This document shows, in pieces, positions 1 through 8,466 of a stretch of 64,000 nt of DNA (positions are counted from its first letter, which is position 1; each line of letters begins with the position of its first letter). Source of the DNA: Kitasatospora indigofera (GTDB lineage: Bacteria; Actinomycetota; Actinomycetes; Streptomycetales; Streptomycetaceae); the NCBI RefSeq assembly GCF_014655955.1, contig NZ_BNBO01000051.1, positions 1 through 64,000 on the forward strand, given 5' to 3'. Below the pieces are notes generated by a model. The model searched no databases and had not been told where the DNA came from. It worked only from the letters and a program-made list of their open reading frames with translations. The translations under genes were made by a program, and so were the position numbers.

Positions 1-68
1 GCGGCCAGGGTGGCCGCCACGGTGAGCAGGCAGGCGGCGGTGAGGGTACGGGATCCTCTGATGGACAT
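1..68 (-). CDS. Secreted protein, N-terminal fragment (runs off the left edge)
   Basis: Only the first 22 or so codons lie in the window. The reading is MSIRGSRTLTAACLL..., a positively charged start followed by a hydrophobic alanine/leucine stretch, which is a Sec signal peptide. A good ribosome binding site (AAGGAG, 79-84) sits 10 nt upstream of the ATG. The gene diverges from the GH127 gene and shares the 600-nt upstream region with its two palindromes. By context it may be another carbohydrate-active enzyme, but nothing of the mature protein is visible. Confidence 0.7.
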   Translation of the reverse strand, partial: MSIRGSRTLTAACLLTVAATLA

Positions 69-235
69 GCTCACGACACTCCTTGGATGCGGCGAGGGTG
101 GTCGCCGGGCGGTTCACGGGCCTTGGGCGGCCGGATGGTGCGGCCGGCCACGGGTGGGTGGCCCGCCCGGTCTGCCGGAAGGGCGGTCGGCGTCCGGGCG
201 GTGCCCCGTCGGTGCCTTCGTGGCACACCGTCGCC

Positions 236-259
236 GATGTTTACAACGTTATACACATC
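236..259. promoter_or_regulatory. Imperfect 24-bp palindrome with AACGTT core, LacI-type operator candidate
   Basis: Ten of twelve positions pair across the centre at 247/248; the mismatches are 241/254 and 244/251. The core is AACGTT. LacI-family operators in actinomycetes are typically even palindromes centred on CG. It lies between the leftward secreted-protein gene and the rightward GH127 gene, so it could control either. The regulator itself is not in the window. Confidence 0.5.
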
Positions 260-395
260 TCATCCAGGGCCGACAAGAGAGCGTTCTCCGGGAATGTCGA
301 CGACGGCACCCGGTGGCGGACAGGTTCCGGTCCAAGTCGGTCAGGACTCTGGACACGACAACTGACGCATGCTCTGATGCCGTTGGCGAAGCTGT

Positions 396-409
396 TTCCA
401 ACGTTGGAA
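396..409. promoter_or_regulatory. Perfect 14-bp palindrome TTCCAACGTTGGAA, operator candidate
   Basis: This is a perfect inverted repeat centred on CG. It shares the AACGTT core with the palindrome at 236-259. It lies 263 nt before the GH127 start. Two related palindromes in one divergent intergenic region suggest that a single LacI-type repressor binds both. The rest of 69-671 holds no gene that can be supported. Confidence 0.55.
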
Positions 410-671
410 GAACGGCCCTGTCGCCGCACGCTGCACGCTGCACCGCCGCATGCCGTAAGCCCCGTCTCGTTCGTCGCAGGCTCCGCACCCCGCACCCGCA
501 CCCGCGCCCCGGAACCTGCGGCCGCGCACGCCGTAGCTCCGGCCCCGCCCCGCCCCGCGCCCCCGTCAGCACCCGCCCGGACGGCCCCCGCCCGCCCGGA
601 CATCGGCGTGGGCCGGCTCCGCACCCGCCCACCCGTACGGACTCCGGCTCCCCCACCCGAGGAGTACCGCC

Positions 672-3146
672 ATGCCCCTGAACCGCCGTCAGTTCGTCAA
701 CGGCACCGTCGCCGCCGGTGCCTCCGCCCTGGCCCTGAACGGTGCGGACCTCGCGTCCGCGGCCCCCGCGCCACCCGCCGGCCGCGGAACACCCACCGTC
801 GCCGGGTCCTCCCTCGTCGCCCCCGCCCGCGGCGGCTTCTACACCCCCAACGCCGCGCCGCTCCAGCCCACCGCCTTCCTGCGGCTGCCGCCCGGCAGCA
901 TCACCGCCCGCGGCTGGTTGGACGGCCAACTCCGCCTCCAACTGGCCGGCTTGTGCGGATGCTACGAGGAGTTCTCGCACTTCCTCGACATGAACACCAG
1001 CGGCTGGGTGCGCCCCGACCGGGCCGGCTGGGAGGAACTGCCCTACTGGCTGCGCGGCTACGTGGACCTCGCCGTCGCCACCGGCGACGCCACCGCCCTG
1101 GCCGGCGCCCGTCGTTGGATCGACGCGATCGTCGCCACCCGGCAGCCCGACGGCTTCTTCGGCCCGGCCGCACTGCGCACCTCGCTGAACGGCGGCCTCG
1201 ACGCCTGGCCCTTCCTGCCGCTGACCTGGGCGCTGCGCAGCTGGCAGGAGTACTCCGGCGACACCCGGATCATCCCGCTGCTCAGCGGCTTCTTCCGCTA
1301 CCTGGACGGGCAGGGCCCCGGCGCCTTCAACAGCAGCTGGGTGTCCCAGCGTTGGGGCGACGCCCTGGACAGCGTCTTCTGGCTGTTCAACCGCACCGGC
1401 GAGAGCTTCCTGCTGGGCCTGGCGGACCGGATGCACAGCGGCGGCGCCAACTGGGTGGACAACCTGCCCAGCCCGCACAACGTCAACATCGCCCAGGGCT
1501 ACCGTGAGCCCGCCCAGTACGCGCTGCGCTCCGGATCGGCCGCGCACACCGCCGCCGCGTACCACAACTACGACTCGGTGATGGCGGGTTACGGGCAGTT
1601 CCCCGGCGGCGGGTTCGCCGGTGACGAGAACGTACGGCCCGGCTTCGGCGACCCGCGGCAGGGCTTCGAGACCTGCGGGATCGTCGAGTTCATGGCCAGC
1701 CACCAGCTGATGAACCGCCTGACCGGAGACCCGGTCTGGGCCGACCGCTGCGAGGACCTCGCCTTCAACTCGCTGCCCGCGTCGCTGGACCCGTCCGGCC
1801 GGGCGGTGCACTACGTCACCAGTGCCAACAGCGTGGACCTGGACGACGCCGCGAAGACCCAGGGCCAGTTCCAGAACGGCTTCGCCATGCAGGCCTACCA
1901 GGCCGGCGTCGACCAGTACCGCTGCTGCCCGCACAACTACGGCATGGGCTGGCCGTACCTCCTGGAGGAGCTCTGGCTGGCCACCCCCGACCGCGGCCTC
2001 GCGGCGGCGATGTACGCCGCGAGCACGGTCACCGCGAAGGTCGGCGACGGCACCGCCGTGACGTTCACGGAGACCACCGACTACCCCTTCTCGGAGACGG
2101 TCACGCTGCGCCTGTCGACCCCGCGCGCGGTGGCGTTCCCGCTGTACCTGCGGGTCCCCGGCTGGTGCCAGGCCCCTGTGCTCGCGGTGAACGGCGCGCC
2201 GGTGCCGGCCCCGGCCGGACCGGCGTACACCGTGGTCACCCGTACCTGGAGGGACGGCGACACCGTCACCCTGCGGCTGCCGCAGCGCACCACCGTCCGC
2301 ACCTGGGGCGCCAACCACGGCGCCGTCTCGGTGGACCACGGGCCGCTGACCTACTCGCTGCGGATCGGTGAGCAGTTCACCCGGTACGGGGGCAGCGCCG
2401 CCTTCCCCTCGTACGCCGTGCACGCCACCACTCCCTGGAACTACGGCCTGGCCCTGGACGCCGGGGCGCCCGCGTTCTCCGCCGCGGGCGGGCCGCTCGC
2501 CGCCAACCCGTTCACCCAGGCCGGCGCCCCGCTGCGGATCACCGTGCCGGCCCGGCGGATCGCCGAGTGGCAGGCCGACAGCCAGCACGTCGTCACCCCG
2601 CTGCAGGACGGCCCGGCCCGCAGCACGGCCGCGGTCGAGACCGTCACGCTGATCCCGATGGGCGCCGCCCGGCTGCGGATCACCGCCTTCCCCACCACCT
2701 CGCCCACCGGCCGGCCGTGGACCCCGCCCGCCCCCTGGGTCCGGATCCGCAACCAGAACTCGGGCAAGGTGCTGGGGGTGGACCTGATGTCGACGGCCGA
2801 CAGTGCCCGGGTGGTGCAGTTCGCGGACAACGGGACGGCGGACCACCTGTGGCAGCTGGTGGACAGCGGTGGTGGCTGGTACCGGATCCGCAACCAGAAC
2901 TCGGGCAAGGTGCTGGGGGTGGACCTGATGTCGACGGCGGACAGTGCCCGGGTGGTGCAGTTCGCGGACAACGGGACGGCCGATCACCTGTGGCAGCTGG
3001 TGGACAGCGGTGGTGGCTGGTACCGGATCCGCAACCAGAACTCGGGCAAGGTGCTGGGCGTCGACCTGATGTCGACCGCCGACAGCGCCCAGGTCGTCCA
3101 GTTCGCCGACAACGGCACCGCCGACCACCTGTGGCAGCTGGTCTGA
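672..3146 (+). CDS. Secreted GH127 beta-L-arabinofuranosidase-like enzyme with C-terminal ricin-type repeats
   Basis: The 824-residue protein opens with a Tat-like signal (NRRQFVNG, then a hydrophobic stretch). The catalytic part (about 50-680) matches the DUF1680/GH127 family, retaining (beta) L-arabinofuranosidases. In the characterised bifidobacterial enzyme, cysteines and a glutamate hold a zinc ion and one cysteine is the nucleophile. Here the counterparts are E333 and C335 (FETCG) and C418/C419 (RCCPHN), so the site looks intact. Residues 691-824 are three nearly identical 47-residue units, each ending in a D-H-L-W-Q-L motif, forming a ricin-B-like beta-trefoil for sugar binding. GAGGAG (659-664) supports the start. 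The GH2-CBM42 gene follows after 110 nt, probably in one operon for arabinose-containing polymers. Other GH127 specificities, such as 3-C-carboxy-furanosides, remain possible. Confidence 0.88.
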   Translation: MPLNRRQFVNGTVAAGASALALNGADLASAAPAPPAGRGTPTVAGSSLVAPARGGFYTPNAAPLQPTAFLRLPPGSITARGWLDGQLRLQLAGLCGCYEEFSHFLDMNTSGWVRPDRAGWEELPYWLRGYVDLAVATGDATALAGARRWIDAIVATRQPDGFFGPAALRTSLNGGLDAWPFLPLTWALRSWQEYSGDTRIIPLLSGFFRYLDGQGPGAFNSSWVSQRWGDALDSVFWLFNRTGESFLLGLADRMHSGGANWVDNLPSPHNVNIAQGYREPAQYALRSGSAAHTAAAYHNYDSVMAGYGQFPGGGFAGDENVRPGFGDPRQGFETCGIVEFMASHQLMNRLTGDPVWADRCEDLAFNSLPASLDPSGRAVHYVTSANSVDLDDAAKTQGQFQNGFAMQAYQAGVDQYRCCPHNYGMGWPYLLEELWLATPDRGLAAAMYAASTVTAKVGDGTAVTFTETTDYPFSETVTLRLSTPRAVAFPLYLRVPGWCQAPVLAVNGAPVPAPAGPAYTVVTRTWRDGDTVTLRLPQRTTVRTWGANHGAVSVDHGPLTYSLRIGEQFTRYGGSAAFPSYAVHATTPWNYGLALDAGAPAFSAAGGPLAANPFTQAGAPLRITVPARRIAEWQADSQHVVTPLQDGPARSTAAVETVTLIPMGAARLRITAFPTTSPTGRPWTPPAPWVRIRNQNSGKVLGVDLMSTADSARVVQFADNGTADHLWQLVDSGGGWYRIRNQNSGKVLGVDLMSTADSARVVQFADNGTADHLWQLVDSGGGWYRIRNQNSGKVLGVDLMSTADSAQVVQFADNGTADHLWQLV
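2742..3146 (+). repeat. Three tandem 141-bp direct repeats coding for ricin-type units
   Basis: Units start at 2742, 2883 and 3024; the last is cut at the stop codon. The first two are almost identical at DNA level. The third differs mostly at silent sites and has Q for R in the S-A-R-V-V motif. The pattern implies recent duplication or gene conversion inside the gene. Confidence 0.9.
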
Positions 3147-3256
3147 CCGCTGCCCGGCCCCGAGCGCCCGCTGAGGCCACGCTCGCGTGCGCCCTCCGGG
3201 TGTCATGCCCCCGCGCGCCCCTTGCTCTCCCGCCCCACCCCACCGGAGGAGAACAG

Positions 3257-5602
3257 ATGCACAGCTCAGCCCTGCCCGGGCCGTCACCGGCCCGCCGCCG
3301 GCCGATCGCCCTGCTCGCCGTGCTCGCCCTGGCGGCCGCCGTGATGCTGGCCTTCCAGACGCCCGCCCGGGCCGCCGGCTGGACGCCCAGAACGGCTCCC
3401 ATGACGACCCCCTGGACCAGCCAGGTGCCGGTCGACAACCCCTTGCCCGAGTACCCCAGGCCGCAGCTCACCCGCCCCGACTGGGCCAACCTCAACGGCA
3501 TCTGGGACTTCGCGGTGACCGCCGCCGGGGCCGGCCAGCCGGCCTCGTTCAACGAGCAGATCCGGGTGCCCTTCGTCGCGGAGTCCGCGCTCTCCGGCAT
3601 CCAGCGGCAGGTCTCGCAGAACGACAAGCTCTGGTACAAGCGGACCTTCACCGTCCCGGCCGGCTGGAACGGGCGGCGGGTGCTGCTCAACTTCGGCGCC
3701 AGCGACTGGCAGACCACCGTCTGGGTGAACGGGCAGCAGGCCGGCGCCGCGCACAGCGGCGGCTACGACGCCTTCGGCTACGACATCACCCCGTACCTGA
3801 CCACCGGCACCAACACCGTGGTGGTCTCGGTCTACGACCCGACCCAGACCGGCGGCGGCGCCGTCGGCAAGCAGCGCAACAACAACAGCGTCACCCCGCA
3901 CTCCGGCGGCGGCATCTTCTACACCGCGGCCTCCGGCATCTGGCAGACGGTCTGGCTGGAGCCCGTCGCCCCGGCCCACGTCAGCCGCCTCGACCTGGTG
4001 CCCAACCTGACGGACAACACCCTCCGGGCGACCGTGCTCGCCGACGGCGCCAACGGGCAGACCGTCCGGGTCACCGTCTCGACCGGCGGCACGGTGGTCG
4101 GCACCGCCACCGGCGCGGTGGGCGGCCAGATCGCGGTGCCCGTGCCCAGCCCGCACGTCTGGTCGCCGGAGGACCCGTTCCTCTACGACGTCCGCGCCGA
4201 CCTGCTCTCCGGCAGCAGCACGGTCGACTCGGTCGGCAGCTACGCCGGCATGCGCACCATCGCCGTGGCCAAGGTCAACAACGTCCTGCGGCCGGTGCTG
4301 AACGGCAAGTTCGTCTTCCAGACCGGCACCCTGGACCAGGGCTACTGGCCGGACGGCATCTACACCGCGCCGACCGACGCGGCCCTGCGCTCCGACCTCC
4401 AGGCGCACAAGGACCTCGGCTTCAACATGGTGCGCAAGCACATCAAGGTGGAGCCGCAGCGCTGGTTCTACTGGGCGGACAAGCTGGGCCTGCTGGTCTG
4501 GCAGGACATGCCGGCGATGGACACCCGGACGCCCGACGCCGCCGCCCGCACCCAGTGGGAGGCCGAGTACCACCGCATCATCGACCAGCACCGCAGCTCG
4601 CCCGCGCTGATCCAGTGGGTGGACGAGAACGAGGGCTGGGGCCAGTACGACCAGGCCCGGATCGCCAACGACGTCAAGGCCTACGACCCGTCCCGGCTGG
4701 TCGACAACATGAGCGGCGTCAACTGCTGCGGCGCGGTGGACGGCGGCAACGGCGACGTGGTCGACAACCACGTCTACGTCGGCCCCGGCAGCACCCTGCC
4801 CACCGCGACCCGGGCCGCCGTGCTCGGCGAGTACGGCGGGCTGGGCTTCCGGATCCCGGGCCACGAGTGGTTCCCGGGCGGCGGGTTCAGCTACGAGGAC
4901 CAGCCCAGCCAGGCGGCGCTCACCGACCGCTTCGTCGGCCTGATCGACAGCCTGCGCGACAACCAGATGCCCGCCGGGCTGTCGGCGTCCGTCTACACCG
5001 AGATCACCGATGTGGAGAACGAGGTCAACGGCCTGCTCACGTACGACCGCCAGGTGGTCAAGGTGGACGCCGCGCGGGTGAAGGCCGCCAACCTGGCGCT
5101 GATCAACGCCTCCCGGAACCCCCCGGCCCCGGTCACCCTGCCGACCGGGCAGTACAAGTCGCTGCGGGTCACCACGCCCGGCTACACCAACCGGTACCTG
5201 CGGCACTTCACCGGGCTGGCCAACACCGAGGTGGTGGACGCCAACAGCAGCGCGGTGCTGAAGAGCGACGCCACCTGGAAGATCGTCCCTGGTCTGGCCG
5301 ACGGCTCCTGCTACTCCTTCGAGTCGCGGAACTACCCCGGCGAGTACCTGCGCCACCGGGACAGCAGGGTCTACCGCGAGGCCGGCAGCGGGGCGCTGTA
5401 CAACTCCGACACCACCTTCTGCGCGCACCCGGGGAACGGCGGGGTCCGGCTGACGGCGCTGGCCTACCCGGACCGCTACCTGCGGCACATCAACTCCGAG
5501 GTGTGGATCGCCACCCAGGGCGGCAACAACCCGTGGGACGGCAACCCGGGCAGCTTCCTGGCCGACACCACCTGGTCGGTGGACGCGCCCTGGGCGCCGT
5601 GA
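3257..5602 (+). CDS. Secreted GH2 glycoside hydrolase with C-terminal CBM42 (AbfB) domain
   Basis: The 781-residue protein starts at an ATG 5 nt after GGAGGAG (3245-3251). The frame is open further upstream, but that stretch overlaps the GH127 gene. It has a signal peptide (about 1-40), then the GH2 layout of jelly-roll sugar-binding domain, Ig-like domain and TIM barrel. The acid/base is probably E459 (DENEGWGQ) and the nucleophile E525 (GEYGGLG). From about residue 633 there is an AbfB/CBM42 arabinose-binding trefoil (SLRVTTPGYTNRYLRH, with repeated YLRH motifs). GH2 covers beta-galactosidases, glucuronidases and others. The CBM42 and the GH127 partner suggest arabinan, arabinogalactan or arabinoxylan side chains. 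The exact substrate cannot be read from the sequence. Confidence 0.87.
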   Translation: MHSSALPGPSPARRRPIALLAVLALAAAVMLAFQTPARAAGWTPRTAPMTTPWTSQVPVDNPLPEYPRPQLTRPDWANLNGIWDFAVTAAGAGQPASFNEQIRVPFVAESALSGIQRQVSQNDKLWYKRTFTVPAGWNGRRVLLNFGASDWQTTVWVNGQQAGAAHSGGYDAFGYDITPYLTTGTNTVVVSVYDPTQTGGGAVGKQRNNNSVTPHSGGGIFYTAASGIWQTVWLEPVAPAHVSRLDLVPNLTDNTLRATVLADGANGQTVRVTVSTGGTVVGTATGAVGGQIAVPVPSPHVWSPEDPFLYDVRADLLSGSSTVDSVGSYAGMRTIAVAKVNNVLRPVLNGKFVFQTGTLDQGYWPDGIYTAPTDAALRSDLQAHKDLGFNMVRKHIKVEPQRWFYWADKLGLLVWQDMPAMDTRTPDAAARTQWEAEYHRIIDQHRSSPALIQWVDENEGWGQYDQARIANDVKAYDPSRLVDNMSGVNCCGAVDGGNGDVVDNHVYVGPGSTLPTATRAAVLGEYGGLGFRIPGHEWFPGGGFSYEDQPSQAALTDRFVGLIDSLRDNQMPAGLSASVYTEITDVENEVNGLLTYDRQVVKVDAARVKAANLALINASRNPPAPVTLPTGQYKSLRVTTPGYTNRYLRHFTGLANTEVVDANSSAVLKSDATWKIVPGLADGSCYSFESRNYPGEYLRHRDSRVYREAGSGALYNSDTTFCAHPGNGGVRLTALAYPDRYLRHINSEVWIATQGGNNPWDGNPGSFLADTTWSVDAPWAP

Positions 5603-5620
5603 CCCGGAGCCGGGGGTAGC

Positions 5621-5649
5621 GGGGGCCGGGCCGTGGTGGCCCGGCCCCC
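5621..5649 (+). terminator. Hairpin terminator after the GH2 gene
   Basis: A perfect 12-bp stem (5621-5632 with 5638-5649) and a 5-nt loop, 18 nt after the GH2 stop. It has no T-run, which is common in actinomycetes. Confidence 0.75.
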
Positions 5650-5687
5650 GTCCGGCGGCGCCGGGAGGCGGCGGAGCCGTGGGGGGG

Positions 5688-5724
5688 GTGGTGCGGGGCG
5701 CCGCCCCGCCCCGCCCCGCACCAC
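5688..5724 (-). terminator. Hairpin terminator after the beta-helix gene
   Basis: A perfect 13-bp stem (5688-5700 with 5712-5724), 19 nt beyond the stop of the leftward gene 5744-7969. With the hairpin at 5621-5649 it separates two converging genes. Confidence 0.7.
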
Positions 5725-5743
5725 GGCCGGTCCCGCCGGCGGG

Positions 5744-7969
5744 TCAGGGGTAGCTGACCAGATTCGCCACGTTGCTGCCGGAGTTGGCGGCCGCGCCACT
5801 GTTGTTGATGACGTGGCTGATCGTCCCGGTCCCGCCGAGCGAGACCGTCACCATGTCGTGGAAGCGGACGCCCGCGGTGTTCGGCACCTCGAAGGAGTGC
5901 GCCTCGACGACCGCCGGGTTGACGTTGAAGTAGGCGTAACTGCCCAGCCCCCAGGCCTCGTGGCTGGTCACCGCCGGGGCGACCTTGTACGCGGCCCAGC
6001 CCTGGGTGGAGCCGTTCATCCAGGCGGACTGGTTGGGCGGGTCGTAGGGCAGTTCGTTCTGGTAGAAGTACGTCCGCCCGCCGTTGCCGTTCCAGATGGT
6101 CTGGTACTGCTGGTAGTGCTCGACGAACAGGCCGTACATGGTGACGTCGTTGCCGTTCACCACCAGCCCGTTGGCGGCGGTGTTGGAGGTCCAGCCCACT
6201 CCGCTGCCGTGGTCGGCGCGCCAGAGCCAGAGGTGGTCGCCGATCACGTTGTTGCTGTTGACCACCAGGCTCTGCGCGGCCTTGCCGACGCCCGCGCCGC
6301 CGATCCGGAAGAACACGTCGCTGAGCGTGGTCGGGTTGGCGGCGTGGTTCGCGGTGGAGCCGGCCGGGCCGACCTGGACCAGCACGGAGGAGCTGGTGGT
6401 GCCCGCGTCGACCAGCAGGCCGGCCAGCTTGACGCCGTCGACGTCCGCGACCGAGAGGGCGGTGACGCCGTTGTCCGGGACGAGGGTGGCCAGGCCCAGG
6501 CCCAGGACCACGGTGTCCGGGCGGGTCACCCGGACGGTGTCGTCGAGGTGGAAGACCCCGGGGGTGAGGAGCAGGTTCTTCCCGGCGGCCAGGGCCGCGT
6601 TGATGGTGGCGGCCGAGTCGCCGGGCTTGGCGATGAAGAACTGCGAGATCGGCAGCGAGGACCCGGCGGTGCTGCCGCCGGCCCAGCTGGTGCCCGAGGT
6701 GTTGGTCCGCAGCGCGGGGACGAAGACCTGGTAGCCGCCGGCCTGGTCGACGTAGAGGAAGGGCTTCTCCCGGACGGCCGGGGCCTGGCCGACGGTGGTG
6801 ATCGGCGGGTTGGGGAAGGTGGTGGCGGGCGCGCCGTTGACGCCGACGAAGACCATGTTCCAGTTGGAGCCGGACCAGCTGCCGAACTGGTCGCTGCGGG
6901 ACAGCCATTGCTGCTGGGAGCCGGAGCGGACCTGGCCGTCGATCTTCGAGTCGGACAGGAAGCCGCCGCTGGACCAGCCGCCGTCGTCCAGCTGGAGGTC
7001 GCCGCGGATGTGCACCCGGCGCATCGGCGCGGCCTGCGAGACCGCCCAACGGTCGGTGCCGCCCGAGGGGTTGACCGAGAAGTTCTCGGCGTCCCGCCAG
7101 AAGTTCTGGGTGGCGTTGCCCTGGAACCAGTCCGCCTCGGCGTGCACGGCGCCGTTGACGGTGACGTCGTCGGGGGAGAGGCCGAGGCCCGCCACCTGGG
7201 TGTAGAAGCCCACGTTGGCATCGACGTTGTAGGTGCCGGGCTTGAACAGCAGGGCGTACCTGGCGCTGCCGAACTGGTTGGTCTCCTGCTGGGAGAAGAC
7301 CGAGTTCAGGGTGGACTGGATGGTCGCGGCCGGCATCGACGGGTCGAAGATCTTCACGTTCGGCCCGAAGTCCGGGGTGCCCGCCGGGGGTGCGGGCGTG
7401 CCGAAGGAGAAGGACTGCGCGCCGGTGCCGTTGCAGGTGTACTGGCCCAGCTGGACGCTGTCGGCGGCGGAGGCGGCCGGCACGTCCAGGCACTTGCCGC
7501 TGTTGCGGTTGACGAAGTGGTAGTAGCCGCCGCCCTCGGAGACCGGCTGCCACTGCTGGTTCAGGCCGCCGGAGTAGGACCAGAGCTGGACGAGGGCGTT
7601 GTCGGCGGCCGAGACCCCGGTGACGTCCCAGGCGCGGCTCGCGTCGATCCGGCTGTTCACCCGGACGTTGCCCGCGTCGGTGCCCTGGAGCTGCCACTGC
7701 TGGGCGGTGGTGCCGTTGCAGGCGTACTGCTGGACGGCGGTGCCGTCGGTGGCGGCCGCCGCGCGGGCGTCCACGCACTTGCCGTTGGCCTTGTTGACGA
7801 CGGTGGTCCAGCCGGTGGGCAGGGTGTCGGCGGCCAGGGCCTGCGGCGCGGCCCCGAGGGTGAGCCCGAGGGTGGCCAGCAGGGCGCCGGTCACCGTCAG
7901 GGCCAGGCCGCGGTGGCCTGCCGCGGACGGTTTCGGCCGGGCGGGCGGGGGGAGTTCGGCTCTGGTCAT
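5744..7969 (-). CDS. Secreted ricin-module beta-helix protein, probable GH55-like beta-1,3-glucanase
   Basis: The 741-residue protein has a long signal peptide (to about residue 46, cut after QALA). A ricin-type lectin domain follows (about 48-190, with QQW/QxF repeats and GKCVD/GKCLD motifs). The large domain (about 200-741) is rich in N, G and V with spaced NG, NS and NN turns, as in right-handed beta-helices. It resembles streptomycete proteins often labelled 'coagulation factor 5/8 type' or 'adenylyl cyclase', which I recall as related to GH55 exo-beta-1,3-glucanases; this was not verified. No cyclase motif is visible. GGAGG precedes the ATG. The dre-like site upstream and the nearby chitinase would fit fungal-wall degradation. 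Confidence 0.6.
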   Translation of the reverse strand: MTRAELPPPARPKPSAAGHRGLALTVTGALLATLGLTLGAAPQALAADTLPTGWTTVVNKANGKCVDARAAAATDGTAVQQYACNGTTAQQWQLQGTDAGNVRVNSRIDASRAWDVTGVSAADNALVQLWSYSGGLNQQWQPVSEGGGYYHFVNRNSGKCLDVPAASAADSVQLGQYTCNGTGAQSFSFGTPAPPAGTPDFGPNVKIFDPSMPAATIQSTLNSVFSQQETNQFGSARYALLFKPGTYNVDANVGFYTQVAGLGLSPDDVTVNGAVHAEADWFQGNATQNFWRDAENFSVNPSGGTDRWAVSQAAPMRRVHIRGDLQLDDGGWSSGGFLSDSKIDGQVRSGSQQQWLSRSDQFGSWSGSNWNMVFVGVNGAPATTFPNPPITTVGQAPAVREKPFLYVDQAGGYQVFVPALRTNTSGTSWAGGSTAGSSLPISQFFIAKPGDSAATINAALAAGKNLLLTPGVFHLDDTVRVTRPDTVVLGLGLATLVPDNGVTALSVADVDGVKLAGLLVDAGTTSSSVLVQVGPAGSTANHAANPTTLSDVFFRIGGAGVGKAAQSLVVNSNNVIGDHLWLWRADHGSGVGWTSNTAANGLVVNGNDVTMYGLFVEHYQQYQTIWNGNGGRTYFYQNELPYDPPNQSAWMNGSTQGWAAYKVAPAVTSHEAWGLGSYAYFNVNPAVVEAHSFEVPNTAGVRFHDMVTVSLGGTGTISHVINNSGAAANSGSNVANLVSYP

Positions 7970-8217
7970 GAAGGTCCTCCATCTTCGGCGCCGATGGGGC
8001 GGCGCCGGCGTAGGGGCCCGCCAGCCGGTGGTCCGCTCATCGGCTGCCGGTCGGCTGTCGGGGTGTGGCCTGGTGTCGCGCGAGGTCGTGCCGCCTCGCG
8101 CGGGGCATGCCGAGCCGGCCGGCGATCGGGGTCGGGGACCGTCGCGGGTACTGCCCGTTACGTCGGCGCGGTGGCGCGAACGGGCTTTGTTCGGCTCTTA
8201 GTTCAAGTCGCGATTTA

Positions 8218-8233
8218 ACTGGTCTAGACAGGA
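8218..8233. promoter_or_regulatory. DasR-responsive element (dre)-like site
   Basis: It matches the streptomycete dre consensus ACTGGTCTAGACCAGT at 13 of 16 positions and contains the palindrome GTCTAGAC (8222-8229). DasR is the GntR-type N-acetylglucosamine regulator of chitin use. The site lies about 250 nt upstream of the leftward beta-helix gene and about 230 nt upstream of the rightward TetR gene. Confidence 0.45.
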
Positions 8234-8413
8234 CCGCGTCAATACTCCGGGCGGGCCCGGCTCCTCGGCCGGTGGCGGGTACGGCCCGCCGTGCGGGGCG
8301 AGTTGGCGACCGCAGCGGCACGAACGGCCTGCTCCGCGGGTGGTCCGGAGCCCTGGACGCCCCGGCTCCGGGGCGGGCCGGGCGGCGGCGGGACCGCGGG
8401 CGCGGGGAAGAAA

Positions 8414-8435
8414 ATTGCGGACCACGCAATATTGC
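8414..8435. promoter_or_regulatory. Operator candidate for the TetR-family regulator
   Basis: Two overlapping palindromes: ATTGCG (8414-8419) with CGCAAT (8425-8430), and the perfect GCAATATTGC (8426-8435). They end 31 nt before the TetR start, overlapping its probable promoter. AT-rich palindromes here stand out in GC-rich DNA. Autoregulation by the adjacent TetR protein is the simplest reading. Confidence 0.6.
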
Positions 8436-8454
8436 TTGTCGCGCAGATTCTTCC

Positions 8455-8466
8455 TAGGGTGGAGCC
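8455..8466 (+). promoter_or_regulatory. -10 element TAGGGT placed for a leaderless TetR transcript
   Basis: TAGGGT (8455-8460) is followed by exactly 6 nt and then the ATG, so the first transcribed base should be at or next to the start codon. GGAG (8461-8464) is only 2 nt from the ATG, too close for a normal ribosome binding site. Confidence 0.5.

Noticed and set aside
83..1507. Long plus-strand frame rich in Arg and Pro ahead of and within GH127
   Set aside because: Its composition is that of an out-of-frame GC-rich reading, with no ribosome site or motif.
249..3287. Very long open frame on the minus strand opposite the GH127 gene
   Set aside because: It is antisense to a gene with intact catalytic motifs and has no recognisable domain. 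High GC makes such mirror frames common.
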